The notes beneath the pieces were generated by a model. It saw only the letters and a list, made by a program, of their open reading frames with translations. It had not been told where the DNA came from and did no database searches. This document shows, in pieces, positions 21,074 to 29,184 of a stretch of 64,000 nucleotides of DNA. The stretch spans positions 496,001 to 560,000 of the forward strand of contig NZ_WPYP01000001.1 in the NCBI RefSeq assembly GCF_013030985.1, written 5' to 3'. Source of the DNA: Ruegeria arenilitoris (GTDB lineage Bacteria > Pseudomonadota > Alphaproteobacteria > Rhodobacterales > Rhodobacteraceae). The translations under genes were made by a program, and so were the position numbers. Each line of letters starts with the position of its first letter. Position 1 is the stretch's first letter.

Positions 21074-21955
21074 CTAGACCTTCTTGACCCGGACCTGACT
21101 GAACAGACCGTTGGGGCGGAAGATCAGCACCGCCAGCAACAGCGCGTAAGGCGCGATCTGACTGTACCCCGCTGCGATGTACCGGCTGGCAAAGGGTTCG
21201 ATGACGCCGACGATCAACCCTCCGGCCAGTGCGCCCGGAAGGCTGCCCAGCCCGCCGATTACGGCAGCAGCGAAGGCTTTAATACCCAAAAGACCGGTTG
21301 TTGGGTCGACCGCGCCCTTGGCGGCGAACAACACGCCCGCAATACCGGCGACCACACCGGCCAAGGCCCAGATGAACCCCTGAACGCGTTTGACCGGAAT
21401 GCCCATGTAATAGGCCGCCAACTGGTTCTGCGACGCACCCTGCATCGCCAACCCAAGTTTTGTCCGGTTGAAGAACACATACATCCCCCACGTCAGCAAA
21501 ACGGTGACAACGATGACGGCCACATCCTCCATCCCCAGGACAATGCCCCCGAACCGAAACTCCTTTCCGGCCAGAGGGTTCTGCAAGGTTTGCGGCTCGT
21601 GCCCCCAGATCAGCCCGGCGACAAAGCGGATCACAAAGCCCAGAGCGATCGTCAGGATCACCACCGCAGTCTGGCTTTCCCCGAACAGGCGGCGGATGAT
21701 CAACCGGTCCAGCAGATACCCTAGCGCGCCCATGATCCCCAGCGAGATCGGAAGTGCCAGCCAGAAGGGCAGCCCCATATATTCGGTATTGGTGAGCCCG
21801 ATGGTGACAAAGGCGCCCAGCATCATGAAATCGCCCTGCGCGAAGTTCACCGCCTCGGTCGCTTTGTAGATCAACACGAAACCAAGCGCGATCAGGCCAT
21901 AGACACAGCCATTTGCCAGCCCGCTGATCAGCAGCTGCGCGTTGTCCAATTTCAC
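21074..21955 (-). CDS. livH: Branched-chain-type ABC transporter permease LivH
   Basis: A 293-residue permease with about eight membrane helices. The signatures GCVYGLIALGFVLIYKATEAVNFAQGDFMMLGAF and GGLGSLPGALAGGLIVGVIE are typical of LivH. It is the first transport gene of the minus-strand operon. The MDR oxidoreductase gene 68 bp upstream is in the same direction and could belong to the same transcript. A GCCCCGG/CCGGGGC stem at about 21990-22014 lies in between, without a good T run on the minus strand. Confidence 0.94.
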   Translation of the reverse strand: MKLDNAQLLISGLANGCVYGLIALGFVLIYKATEAVNFAQGDFMMLGAFVTIGLTNTEYMGLPFWLALPISLGIMGALGYLLDRLIIRRLFGESQTAVVILTIALGFVIRFVAGLIWGHEPQTLQNPLAGKEFRFGGIVLGMEDVAVIVVTVLLTWGMYVFFNRTKLGLAMQGASQNQLAAYYMGIPVKRVQGFIWALAGVVAGIAGVLFAAKGAVDPTTGLLGIKAFAAAVIGGLGSLPGALAGGLIVGVIEPFASRYIAAGYSQIAPYALLLAVLIFRPNGLFSQVRVKKV

Positions 21956-22023
21956 CCTCCCAGCCGGTAGGCCCGGCGTTTTGATCGCCCCGGGGGTCCT
22001 CCTTCCTCCGGGGCTTTGTTCTA

Positions 22024-23052
22024 CTATGGCGTGATAATCACCTTTCCGTCACTCTTTTTCAGGGCTTCGGCCAGATTCGTCACCAAATCCCTCAGCGCAA
22101 GGTGTTCGGAAACATCGGTTTTCCAACGGCCATCAGCAAAGCGGGCCTGAACTTCGGCCACAACACGCGCCTGATCCTGCGGCGGGGTTGAGGTGACCCA
22201 ATTGGTCAGCCAGAACCCTTCGATCTGCTTGCCCATAAAGATGAGCTGGCCCATTTGCGTCAGTTTCGGCAGTTCGGCGCTCAGCTTGCCATAACAGATC
22301 CAGCGCGCCTGGTTGGGCATGGCGCAGAACACCTGCTCGGACAGTTGGTCGGCCACGGCGTCCAGGAACACGCGGGGCTTCAGTGACTGACTTATTTTGG
22401 CAAATTTATCGGCGATGATCGGATCGGTGGTCACCAATACCTCAGCCGCGCCGTGATCTTTCAACATTTCGACAGTTTCGCCGCGCCGAACCAAGGCGAT
22501 GGGTTTCAGCCCAAGATCGCGCCCCAGACCGCACATCAGTTTGCCCAACTGGCTGGTGGCCGCCGAGACCACAAACGCATCCCCGGCGTTTCGAGCGATA
22601 TCGACCATCGCCATGGCTGTCAGAGGGTTCACGATCTGCGCCGCGCCGTCTTCGTCGGAAATCTCGGGGCGCAGGGGAATGCACATCATTGCAGGGGCCA
22701 GAACGTATTCGGCCCACGCACCGGAACCGGCGGTGATGAAGGCGACGCGCTGACCCTTCAGCGCCTCGGCGCCCTGACCGGTCGCAACGACGTCGCCACA
22801 GCCCTCAAACCCGGCGGGGGCCCCCTTGACGCGAGGCTGCCCGTATTCGCCCTTTATGAAATGGATATCGGATGGGTTTACCGAGGCAGCACGCAATTTG
22901 ACCAGAACCTGTCCGGGGCCGGGTTCGGGAACCGGCAGCTCGGCCTCGGCCAGCCAATCCCCGGCGCTCTCAATATATGGACCGGTGGCTTCGCCGGAAT
23001 AGCCGCCGTGCAAAAGGACGGTTGCGAACATGGTCTGGGGCAGGGTGGTCAT
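22024..23052 (-). CDS. MDR superfamily zinc-independent alcohol dehydrogenase-like oxidoreductase
   Basis: A 342-residue medium-chain reductase. The N-terminal GroES-like domain has GQVLVKLRAASVNPSDIHFIKGEYG and GFEGCGDVVATG. The nucleotide-binding half reads AFVVSAATSQLGKLMCGLGRD. Structural zinc Cys residues are absent, as in quinone-oxidoreductase and enoyl-reductase-like members. The start at 23052 (MTTLPQTMFATVLLHGGYSG) fits the family; a longer frame to 23112 is less likely. Substrate unknown; it lies upstream of livH in the same direction. Confidence 0.87.
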   Translation of the reverse strand: MTTLPQTMFATVLLHGGYSGEATGPYIESAGDWLAEAELPVPEPGPGQVLVKLRAASVNPSDIHFIKGEYGQPRVKGAPAGFEGCGDVVATGQGAEALKGQRVAFITAGSGAWAEYVLAPAMMCIPLRPEISDEDGAAQIVNPLTAMAMVDIARNAGDAFVVSAATSQLGKLMCGLGRDLGLKPIALVRRGETVEMLKDHGAAEVLVTTDPIIADKFAKISQSLKPRVFLDAVADQLSEQVFCAMPNQARWICYGKLSAELPKLTQMGQLIFMGKQIEGFWLTNWVTSTPPQDQARVVAEVQARFADGRWKTDVSEHLALRDLVTNLAEALKKSDGKVIITP

Positions 23053-23273
23053 AGTCGTTCCTTGTTTTCTGAACTGATCGTATGGTTGACGAAACCCTGT
23101 CACTGGCGGCAACTCTGGGCCGCCCTGCGCAACACATGAATTTGGGTTTGTTTACAACTCGGTGACAGCCAAACAAATGAACCAAGGCACGTCAATCGAC
23201 TGACGCCCTGACGTGGATGGAACCTGCGCCACGTCCGCAAGGCGGGCCGCCCGAACCGGGCGACCCGTTAGCT

Positions 23274-23798
23274 TCACTGTCCCGACAGCAGGTCGCGGAG
23301 CTCCTGAATCTTCACCGCGATCGTTTCTGGTGACGCCTTGATGTCGTCCAAAATCTGAATCGCCTGCGTTTTCAGGTCCTGTGCCAGTTGGCTTTCCTGA
23401 ATTGAGGCGACCATCGTGTCATAGTCGAAATTCTCAAGGGTCAGCGCGCCGTTCTCGATCCAAGAGTTCAGCAGATCCTGGCCCTGGTTCGCCAAAGCGG
23501 CAACTTCTTCACCGGCTTGATTGGTCAGGTCCGTGGCGGCTTGCCCGGCCCGCTCGGCCGCATCCGTGGCCTGTTCCGCGATGGACGAGGCCCCTTCGGT
23601 CGCCTGATCCGCGATCGAGCTTGCCGCGTCACCGACCGCTTCGGTTGCGTTCTGCGCCGCCTCGCTAACCGCGTCGCCGGCATCTTGCGCCGCCGATTGC
23701 AATTGTTCGGCGGGCGTTGGTTCGGGTTGGGTAAGGTAATAATATGCGCCAGCGCCAATCGCAGCGATGGCTACAGCCAATAGAATAGTGCGCGACAT
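23274..23798 (-). CDS. Membrane-anchored Ala-rich coiled-coil protein
   Basis: A 174-residue protein with an N-terminal hydrophobic anchor (ILLAVAIAAIGAGAYYYL). Residues 30-110 are Ala/Glu/Asp-rich and repetitive: AAQDAGDAVSEAAQNATEAVGDAASSIADQATEGASSIAEQATDAAERAGQAA. This approximate 11-residue periodicity resembles LEA-like or apolipoprotein-like amphipathic helices. The C-terminal part (ENFDYDTMVASIQESQLAQDLKTQAIQILDDIK) is less repetitive. It probably lies on the periplasmic face. No function can be assigned. A stem-loop (GGTCGCCCG/CGGGCGGCC) without a T run follows the stop. Confidence 0.8.
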   Translation of the reverse strand: MSRTILLAVAIAAIGAGAYYYLTQPEPTPAEQLQSAAQDAGDAVSEAAQNATEAVGDAASSIADQATEGASSIAEQATDAAERAGQAATDLTNQAGEEVAALANQGQDLLNSWIENGALTLENFDYDTMVASIQESQLAQDLKTQAIQILDDIKASPETIAVKIQELRDLLSGQ

Positions 23799-24015
23799 GT
23801 GTCTCTCCTTTGGAAAATGTGTCGCCGAGATGGGTCAAATCTAACCGGATGCAAAGGGGAAATCCCGGAAATTCTTTTCAAATCCGTGGATTGAGCCATG
23901 CTACGCCTATCCGCTGAAGCCTAATGGCAATAACATGCCACTAGACTATCAAGGGAACAATCGGTGCATGACACCCATTCGTCGAGCCTGTTGCAACAAG
24001 ATTGGATAGCCCGTT

Positions 24016-24561
24016 TTGACCGAACGAACGCAGAATCTGGTGCAGACCCAGCCCGCGTATTTCCTCGATTTCGAAGCCAGTTCCCTGAGCGCGATCAGTT
24101 GGCCGATCGAGATCGAAATTGCACGCGTTGCTCAAGGTAAGGTTGTCACCGGATCGCGTCTTATCAAACCCCATCCTGACTGGGACGCGGCAGGCTGGTC
24201 GGATGTCAGTGCCGAGATTCACGGGTTAAGCCGCACCTATCTGGAAGCGGAAGGCGATGAGCCTCGAGCGGTCGCGCAGTGGTTCAAGGCAGAAAACACC
24301 GGAATTGCCGTGACGGACAATCCCGAGTTTGAACGGCGGTGGCTCATACGGTTGCTGGAAACGGACATGCCCTTTCCCAAAGTTCAGCTTTTGGACTTTG
24401 ACAGCTATGTCTGCATGACACTGGCCAAGGACGCAGCAATTTCGCGCATTTACCAAACCTTAGAGAATGCAGGGCCGACACCGCATCGGGCAGGGCAGGA
24501 TGCAGCGCGGTTGGCCGAAGCGTGGTTGAGCGGTTTTGAGTACCTGCAGAACTTCGCCTAG
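24016..24561 (+). CDS. DEDDh-type 3'-5' exonuclease domain protein
   Basis: About 181 residues. The Exo I motif is YFLDFEASSL (D18, E20), Exo II is likely AVTDNPEFERRW, and Exo III is HRAGQDAARLAEAWL, giving a DEDDh arrangement as in DnaQ-like nucleases. The best-fitting start is a TTG at 24016; no in-frame ATG precedes the Exo I motif and an upstream ATG is out of frame. A GTG at 24040 is the alternative start. There is no clear SD. Substrate unknown; neighbours give no clue. Confidence 0.72.
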   Translation: MTERTQNLVQTQPAYFLDFEASSLSAISWPIEIEIARVAQGKVVTGSRLIKPHPDWDAAGWSDVSAEIHGLSRTYLEAEGDEPRAVAQWFKAENTGIAVTDNPEFERRWLIRLLETDMPFPKVQLLDFDSYVCMTLAKDAAISRIYQTLENAGPTPHRAGQDAARLAEAWLSGFEYLQNFA

Positions 24562-24835
24562 CGCGTGACGAACGCTGTTAAAGTGCGTGATAAGCAGTGT
24601 ATTTGGCCAGCCCCTTTGCTTACCGAATCCAAAACATCAGCGGTTTTCCTCTTAGTTTTCAGTTGGGTAGGGAGAAACTCGAAGCAACATCATGTTGGGT
24701 TCGACCTTAAGAGGCTGCCAACATATCGTTTGATGGCCGCGTTCAGAACTTTCATACCCCCTCCGGCCTACAAGCGGCCAAGGACAACGGTTATTGCGCT
24801 CTATTGTCGAATCAACTCGATTTGTGTTTTGTGGC
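24562..24835. other. Non-coding stretch upstream of the cobalamin riboswitch
   Basis: 274 bp without a credible gene. A reading frame of about 100 codons over 24565-24873 has no RBS, no family sequence and runs into the riboswitch, so it is not called. The promoter of the riboswitch transcript must lie here, but no convincing -35/-10 pair was recognised. Confidence 0.5.
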
Positions 24836-25020
24836 CGGGATGGTTCCCGACCGCATTCTGCGGACTGGGATAAAAGGGAATACGGTGCGGCCCTGAAAAA
24901 GCCAATTCCGTGACTGCCCCCGCAACTGTAGGCGGTGAGCGACCCGAGATCGGCCACTGGGCGAACGCCTGGGAAGGATCGGGAAAGCTTCGACCCGCAA
25001 GTCAGGAGACCTGCCATCCG
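24836..25020 (+). promoter_or_regulatory. Cobalamin (adenosylcobalamin) riboswitch
   Basis: The hallmark elements occur in order: a P1 strand GGGATGG (24837-24843) that can pair with CCATCC (25014-25019), AAAAGGGAATACGGTGCGG, GCCCTGAA, GACTGCCCCCGCAACTGTAGGCGG, GCCACTGGG, GGGAAGG and the B12 box GCAAGTCAGGAGACCTGCC (24997-25015). Six T occur at 25023-25028, just after P1, which may take part in termination. It is followed by small ORFs and a znuCBA-type metal ABC transporter on the same strand, so B12 is expected to repress that operon. Confidence 0.95.
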
Positions 25021-25064
25021 AATTTTTTACTAACCTGGGCGGGGTGTCCCAGAGGGAGATGACA

Positions 25065-25187
25065 ATGTTTCACACGGCCTTTGCCGTTCAGAACCTTGCA
25101 CTCGCTTTGCCCTCGTCCAAGCTGAGGAGGCGAAGTCATTGTCGTTGCGGAATTCTGAATCCCGACCCTGCAAAACACGTGGGGTGA
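25065..25187 (+). CDS. Small ORF immediately after the B12 riboswitch (40 residues)
   Basis: MFHTAFAVQNLALALPSSKLRRRSHCRCGILNPDPAKHVG. GAGGGAG lies just before the ATG at 25065 (an in-frame ATG at 25059 is also possible). It contains HCRC, a possible metal-binding or redox pair, but this is too short to judge. It is the first ORF after the riboswitch and ends 50 bp before the next small ORF. It may be a leader peptide or a real small protein; unsupported by any family I recognise. Confidence 0.35.
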   Translation: MFHTAFAVQNLALALPSSKLRRRSHCRCGILNPDPAKHVG

Positions 25188-25236
25188 ACGTCACCTCGGC
25201 CCCGTCTGGCATTTCTGTTTCTTGTGGGGCGGCCCG

Positions 25237-25371
25237 ATGACGCGTCGTTCGACCGGCTATGACGTTGCGCAACGCGGCCGCTGCCTGACTGAATACAGCG
25301 TACCCGTGCTGGTTGCAGGAGCGCTGGTGTTGTCGGCGCTTCTGTGGCTTGCGATTTATACGGTGATCTGA
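25237..25371 (+). CDS. 44-residue single-pass membrane peptide, first gene coupled to znuC
   Basis: MTRRSTGYDVAQRGRCLTEYSVPVLVAGALVLSALLWLAIYTVI: a basic N-terminus and a C-terminal hydrophobic helix of about 20 residues, predicted N-in. Its stop shares a base with the start of the ATPase gene (TGATG), which is strong evidence for translation and coupling. It resembles in size, but not in sequence, the small membrane subunits of cobalt importers (CbtB, CbiN); the CbtB His motif is absent. Confidence 0.6.
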   Translation: MTRRSTGYDVAQRGRCLTEYSVPVLVAGALVLSALLWLAIYTVI

Positions 25372-26129
25372 TGTCGGCTGTTCTGCGAGTCCGCGATCTG
25401 ACGCTTGGCTACCGCGACCTGACCCTGTTCCGTCGCCTGTCCATGGATATCGAAACCGGCTCGACTTTGGCTGTTCTGGGGGCCAACGGTTCGGGCAAGA
25501 GCACCTTTGTGAAGGTGCTTCTTGGTTTGATCGACCCTCTTTCGGGCAGTCTTAACTGGCCGCAAGGCCGCCCCCGCGAAATCGGCTATCTGGCGCAGAT
25601 GACCGAGTTTGACCGGCGCTTTCCCATCCGTGTGAGGGACCTGGCCGCAATGGGAGCCTGGCGCGGGTTCGGATACCGTTCGGGGCTGGACAGTGCCGCG
25701 CGCGACCGGATGACTGCCGCGCTGGATGAGGCCGGAGTTCTGGATATCGCTGATCGGCCCCTGCATATGTTGTCGGGTGGACAATTGCAGCGCGCTTTGT
25801 TTGCCCGAGTGATCATGCAGGACGCTCCGCTTGTCCTGCTGGACGAACCCTTTGCGGCCGTCGATCAAAACACCGAGGCGCATCTGCTGTCGATCATCGA
25901 ACGGTGGCGTGATGAAGGCCGTGCCGTTGTGTTGGTGGTGCATGATCTGTCGTCAGTTCTGGATCATTGCAGCCACGCCCTGCTTTTGGGCGGGCAAGAG
26001 GCAACCTATGGCAAGGTCAGCGATGTTCTGACACCCGACCGTCTGGTAGCCCAAGGGTATCTGTCGGAAAGCCAGGCCTCCTGGATGTTCCGGGGCAGTC
26101 GTTCAACATCGGAGCACGCACATGTTTGA
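25371..26129 (+). CDS. Metal ABC transporter ATP-binding protein (ZnuC/MntB type)
   Basis: A 252-residue ATPase. Walker A is GANGSGKST, the signature is LSGGQLQRALFARV and Walker B is LVLLDEPFAAVD, followed by the H-loop VVHDLSSV. These and the adjoining TroA-like binding protein place it in the zinc/manganese (cluster 9) family. The ATG at 25371 overlaps the upstream small-ORF stop; an in-frame extension to 25344 would overlap that ORF further. It overlaps the permease gene by eight bases. The B12 riboswitch upstream is atypical for a zinc importer. Confidence 0.92.
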   Translation: MSAVLRVRDLTLGYRDLTLFRRLSMDIETGSTLAVLGANGSGKSTFVKVLLGLIDPLSGSLNWPQGRPREIGYLAQMTEFDRRFPIRVRDLAAMGAWRGFGYRSGLDSAARDRMTAALDEAGVLDIADRPLHMLSGGQLQRALFARVIMQDAPLVLLDEPFAAVDQNTEAHLLSIIERWRDEGRAVVLVVHDLSSVLDHCSHALLLGGQEATYGKVSDVLTPDRLVAQGYLSESQASWMFRGSRSTSEHAHV

Positions 26130-27024
26130 CCTTCTCAGCGAAATGTGGAGCTTCGCCTTCATGCGGCGTGCCTTTGTGGCAACCACGGTCCTGTCGGCCT
26201 CGGTGGCGCCCGTGGGGGCGTTTCTGGTCTTGCGTCGCTTGTCACTGGCGGGCGAAGCCATGGCCCACGCGATCACCCCCGGTATCGTCATCGGCTTCGT
26301 CACCACAGGCCTTTCGGTCATGTCGCTGCTGGTTGGCGGGCTGATTGCAGGCTTGGGCGTTGCACTTCTGACGGCCTTTCTGGCACGCCGGACGATCTTG
26401 CGTAGCGATGCCAGCCTTGCCTCGCTTTACCTGATCGCGCTTGCTGTCGGCATTTTCATCTTGTCGGCTGCAGGGTCTGCGGTTCCGTTAAAGAGCTTTC
26501 TGTTCGGATCCATCCTCGGCATTGACGATGCCTCGATGCTGCTTGTGGGTGGGGTCGCCACCGTCACGCTGGTGGCATTCGCCTTTCTGCTGCGGCCCCT
26601 GATTGTCAGCACCTGTGATCCGGTGTTTTTTGAAACCCAGACACGCCGTCCGTGGCTGGTCGACCAGGGCTTTATGCTGCTGTTGGTGCTGAACCTGCTG
26701 GCGGCCTTCAAGACGCTGGGCACGCTGATGGCGGTTGGCCTGATGATCCTGCCCGCAACCGCTGCTCGTTACTGGGCCAGCACGATCACGGCGCAGCTGG
26801 TTCTGGGTTTCCTTTTTGCCCTGTCCAGTTGCTGGATCGGCCTGACCCTGTCGTACCTGTTCCCGGACACGCCGTCCGGACCGGCAATTGTGCTGGTTGC
26901 GGGCGTGTTCTTCTTCGTTTCGGCCATTTTTGGTCCGTTAGGCTTTGGCAGACGGCTGCGCAAACCGTCTGTTTCAAAAGACCTCCCCGTTGCGCAAATC
27001 CATCAAGAAGAGAGAGCCAAATGA
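26122..27024 (+). CDS. Metal ABC transporter permease (ZnuB type)
   Basis: A 300-residue ABC-3 family permease with about eight helices. RRLSLAGEAMAHAITPGIVIGF and the C-terminal KTLGTLMAVGLMILPATAARYWA are the family signatures. A cytoplasmic C-terminal tail of about 25 charged residues follows the last helix. Its stop overlaps the start of the binding-protein gene (ATGA). Confidence 0.93.
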   Translation: MFDLLSEMWSFAFMRRAFVATTVLSASVAPVGAFLVLRRLSLAGEAMAHAITPGIVIGFVTTGLSVMSLLVGGLIAGLGVALLTAFLARRTILRSDASLASLYLIALAVGIFILSAAGSAVPLKSFLFGSILGIDDASMLLVGGVATVTLVAFAFLLRPLIVSTCDPVFFETQTRRPWLVDQGFMLLLVLNLLAAFKTLGTLMAVGLMILPATAARYWASTITAQLVLGFLFALSSCWIGLTLSYLFPDTPSGPAIVLVAGVFFFVSAIFGPLGFGRRLRKPSVSKDLPVAQIHQEERAK

Positions 27025-27917
27025 CTCTTGTGAAATCCCTCTATGCCGGTATTGCCACGGCATCCTTTGCTCTGGCCGCAATGCCAGCTGCTGCTGAAGA
27101 CGACGTCAAGATTGTCGCCAGCTTCTCGATCCTGGGCGACATGGTCGAAGAGGTGGTGGGCGATTTGGCCACCGTCACGACCATCGTGGGTCCTGACGCG
27201 GATGCGCATGTCTACCAGCCGTCCGTCGCCGATGCGCGCGCCGTGGCCCAAGCGGACATCATCTTTGTCAACGGCCTGGGCTTTGAGACGTGGTCCGACA
27301 CACTGATTTCGGAGTCCGGAACCGAAGCCACCGTCCACGTGGCCACTGACGGCATCACACCGGTCAAGGTTGACGGTAAAATCGACCCGCACGCGTGGAA
27401 CTCTCTGTCGAACGGCGTGATCTACGTGACCAACGTGGCCGCCGCGATGAAAGAGGCCATGCCCGAGCACGCGGACGAGATCACCGCCAACGCCGACGCT
27501 TATATTGCCGAGCTGGAGGCGCTGGATGCCGTAACCAAAGCAAAGCTGGCTGACCTGCCTGCAAACCGTCGAACCGTTGTGACTGCACATGATGCGTTCG
27601 GCTATCTGGCGGACGCGTACGGCCTGACCTTTCTGGCTCCGGTCGGCATCGATACCGAGGCCGAGCCTTCGGCCAAGGATCTGGCTGTTCTGATCGACCA
27701 GTTGAAGGCAGAAGGCGCGGCGGCCCTGTTTGTCGAAAACATCACCAGCCCGGCCCTGGTGCAGCAAATCTCGGATGAGACCGGGATTGCGATCGGCGGC
27801 CGTCTGTTCTCGGACGCCCTGTCCGAGCGCGGTGGCCCAGCGACCAGCTATCTGGCGATGTTCCAACACAACCTCGGCACGCTGCTGGACGCGCTTGCGC
27901 ACCAGACCGCCAGCTAA
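27021..27917 (+). CDS. Metal ABC transporter substrate-binding protein (TroA/ZnuA-like)
   Basis: A 298-residue cluster A-I binding protein with a signal peptide (cleavage near AAAE). The metal ligands can be placed: His in GPDADAHVYQPS, His in DPHAWNS, His in VTAHDAFGYL and Asp in RLFSDALSE, a His-His-His-Asp set as in TroA, which binds zinc or manganese. The long His-rich loop of E. coli ZnuA is missing. The set is compatible with zinc; cobalt is possible because it shares this geometry and a B12 riboswitch controls the operon. Confidence 0.92.
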   Translation: MTLVKSLYAGIATASFALAAMPAAAEDDVKIVASFSILGDMVEEVVGDLATVTTIVGPDADAHVYQPSVADARAVAQADIIFVNGLGFETWSDTLISESGTEATVHVATDGITPVKVDGKIDPHAWNSLSNGVIYVTNVAAAMKEAMPEHADEITANADAYIAELEALDAVTKAKLADLPANRRTVVTAHDAFGYLADAYGLTFLAPVGIDTEAEPSAKDLAVLIDQLKAEGAAALFVENITSPALVQQISDETGIAIGGRLFSDALSERGGPATSYLAMFQHNLGTLLDALAHQTAS

Positions 27918-27933
27918 ACTTGAGATTTTGCGC

Positions 27934-27958
27934 GAGGCGGTGATTGATTTGCCGCCTC
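27934..27958. terminator. Stem-loop after the metal ABC operon
   Basis: A perfect GAGGCGG / CCGCCTC stem with an 11-base loop begins 16 bp past the binding-protein stop. Neither strand has a good T run after it, so it may act as a 3' end stabiliser or weak terminator between convergent genes. Confidence 0.45.
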
Positions 27959-28035
27959 AACCCCAAATGGACAGTTCAGGTCGATTAGACCTTGGATGCG
28001 TACCGGACGCATCAGGACTCGATCAGCTCTGCTGA

Positions 28036-29184
28036 CTAAGCCAAAAACGTCTCGAGAACCAATTTCCCGTTCTTAACATGGCGCTCTACGAGTTTTTTCT
28101 GAAGCCGACCGGCGGGAATGGGGCAGGCCGCTACAAACTCAAAGCTCAGATCTGCCACTTCCGGGAAAATTGTAAGAATCTCTTCCCGCGCTTCGTCGGA
28201 AACTGCCTTCAGTGCCTCGGGGCCTGTGTAAAGGCTTTCAGAGGGGGCACCTTCCGCGAAAACAAGTTCATGCTGATCGAACATGAGGTGAAAATACTCC
28301 ACCTGTTCGACATCCATGTCGACAAAGATTCCGGGAAGTTCGGTCAGTTTGGTTGCTGCGACCAAGACTTCGGAACAACCGAACATACGCTCGGATATTT
28401 TCGACGAAACCAGCATTCTATGCTGGCGAGAGACCAATAGGTCCCGTGCCGGCAAACCATGGCCGAGCGCACCAGCAGATATGTGGATCGGGCGTAATTT
28501 TGCGGCTGCCTCGCCACAAGTCGTCAGGTCGATTATCCGTGATCCAATCCAGCGTAAGACTTGGGGGCCATTGTTTTTGGTCAGTACAAGATCACCGATG
28601 GACAGGTCTTCGATCTTTGTGGGCCCATTCACCGTGCTTATCACAGTCCCACGACAGAAGCAGACAACCTGCGCGCCCAGATCGGCATGGGGAACGAAAG
28701 GCCCGTTTTCTACGATGTTCCCAACTGTTAAATCGGTGCCTGCAGGTGGAATCCCGTCGGGAAAGACCAGAAAGTACCCATCCTCACCGGGATCGCCGGA
28801 GTTGTTGTTAATGCCTACATCGTCATCATTGTTCAGGTCGACGTCTATGACGGCAACACGATAGACCGTTCCATCCGAAGCAGTTACTTCAAAGGTGTAG
28901 TCCCAAATGGCCTGGCGATCTGTGCCGCCGACTTCAATCGTCTGCTGCCACTGGCCCCCGATTTGTTCTTGCGCGGCTATTTCTTCGTTGGACAGGCCGT
29001 TACCGGGGCCATCACCGTTAAAATTGACGGCACCATCATTTTCCTTGACGGTAAAATTTGTGCTTGTGCCAGACCAACTCCAGGTTGCTCCGACTGATGG
29101 GCCGACACCGTAGTCTACGGACCCTCCATTGACAGTCGACTGCGTGCCCAAAATCGCGTTCTGGTAACCGTAATAGACAACCAT
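28036..29184 (-). CDS. Hint_2 (hedgehog/intein) domain protein
   Basis: A 382-residue protein. The N-terminal half (1-195) is Gly/Asn/Asp-rich, with an acidic stretch VDLNNDDDVGINNNSGDPGEDGYF, without a typical signal peptide. The C-terminal half is a Hint_2 domain: CFCRGTVISTVNGPTKIEDLSIGDLVLTKNNG, then VSRQHRMLV, and EYFHLMFDQHELVFAEGAPSESLYTG. The first Cys (about 196) is the expected nucleophile for self-cleavage. Such proteins are widespread in Rhodobacteraceae and often secreted by type I systems; function is poorly defined. A CCCCGG/CCGGGG hairpin lies in its leader. Confidence 0.85.
   Translation of the reverse strand: MVVYYGYQNAILGTQSTVNGGSVDYGVGPSVGATWSWSGTSTNFTVKENDGAVNFNGDGPGNGLSNEEIAAQEQIGGQWQQTIEVGGTDRQAIWDYTFEVTASDGTVYRVAVIDVDLNNDDDVGINNNSGDPGEDGYFLVFPDGIPPAGTDLTVGNIVENGPFVPHADLGAQVVCFCRGTVISTVNGPTKIEDLSIGDLVLTKNNGPQVLRWIGSRIIDLTTCGEAAAKLRPIHISAGALGHGLPARDLLVSRQHRMLVSSKISERMFGCSEVLVAATKLTELPGIFVDMDVEQVEYFHLMFDQHELVFAEGAPSESLYTGPEALKAVSDEAREEILTIFPEVADLSFEFVAACPIPAGRLQKKLVERHVKNGKLVLETFLA

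Noticed and set aside
21986..22016. GCCCCGG/CCGGGGC hairpin between the MDR gene and livH as a terminator
   Set aside because: There is no T run on the minus strand where the genes lie, so it may not stop transcription; mentioned in the livH entry only.
24565..24873. About 100-codon plus-strand frame before the B12 riboswitch
   Set aside because: No RBS, no known motif, and it extends into the riboswitch aptamer, which is certain.
25184..25240. 18-codon GTG frame that bridges the two small ORFs after the riboswitch
   Set aside because: It overlaps neatly at both ends (GGTGA and ATGA) but is too short and starts with GTG; kept only as a curiosity.
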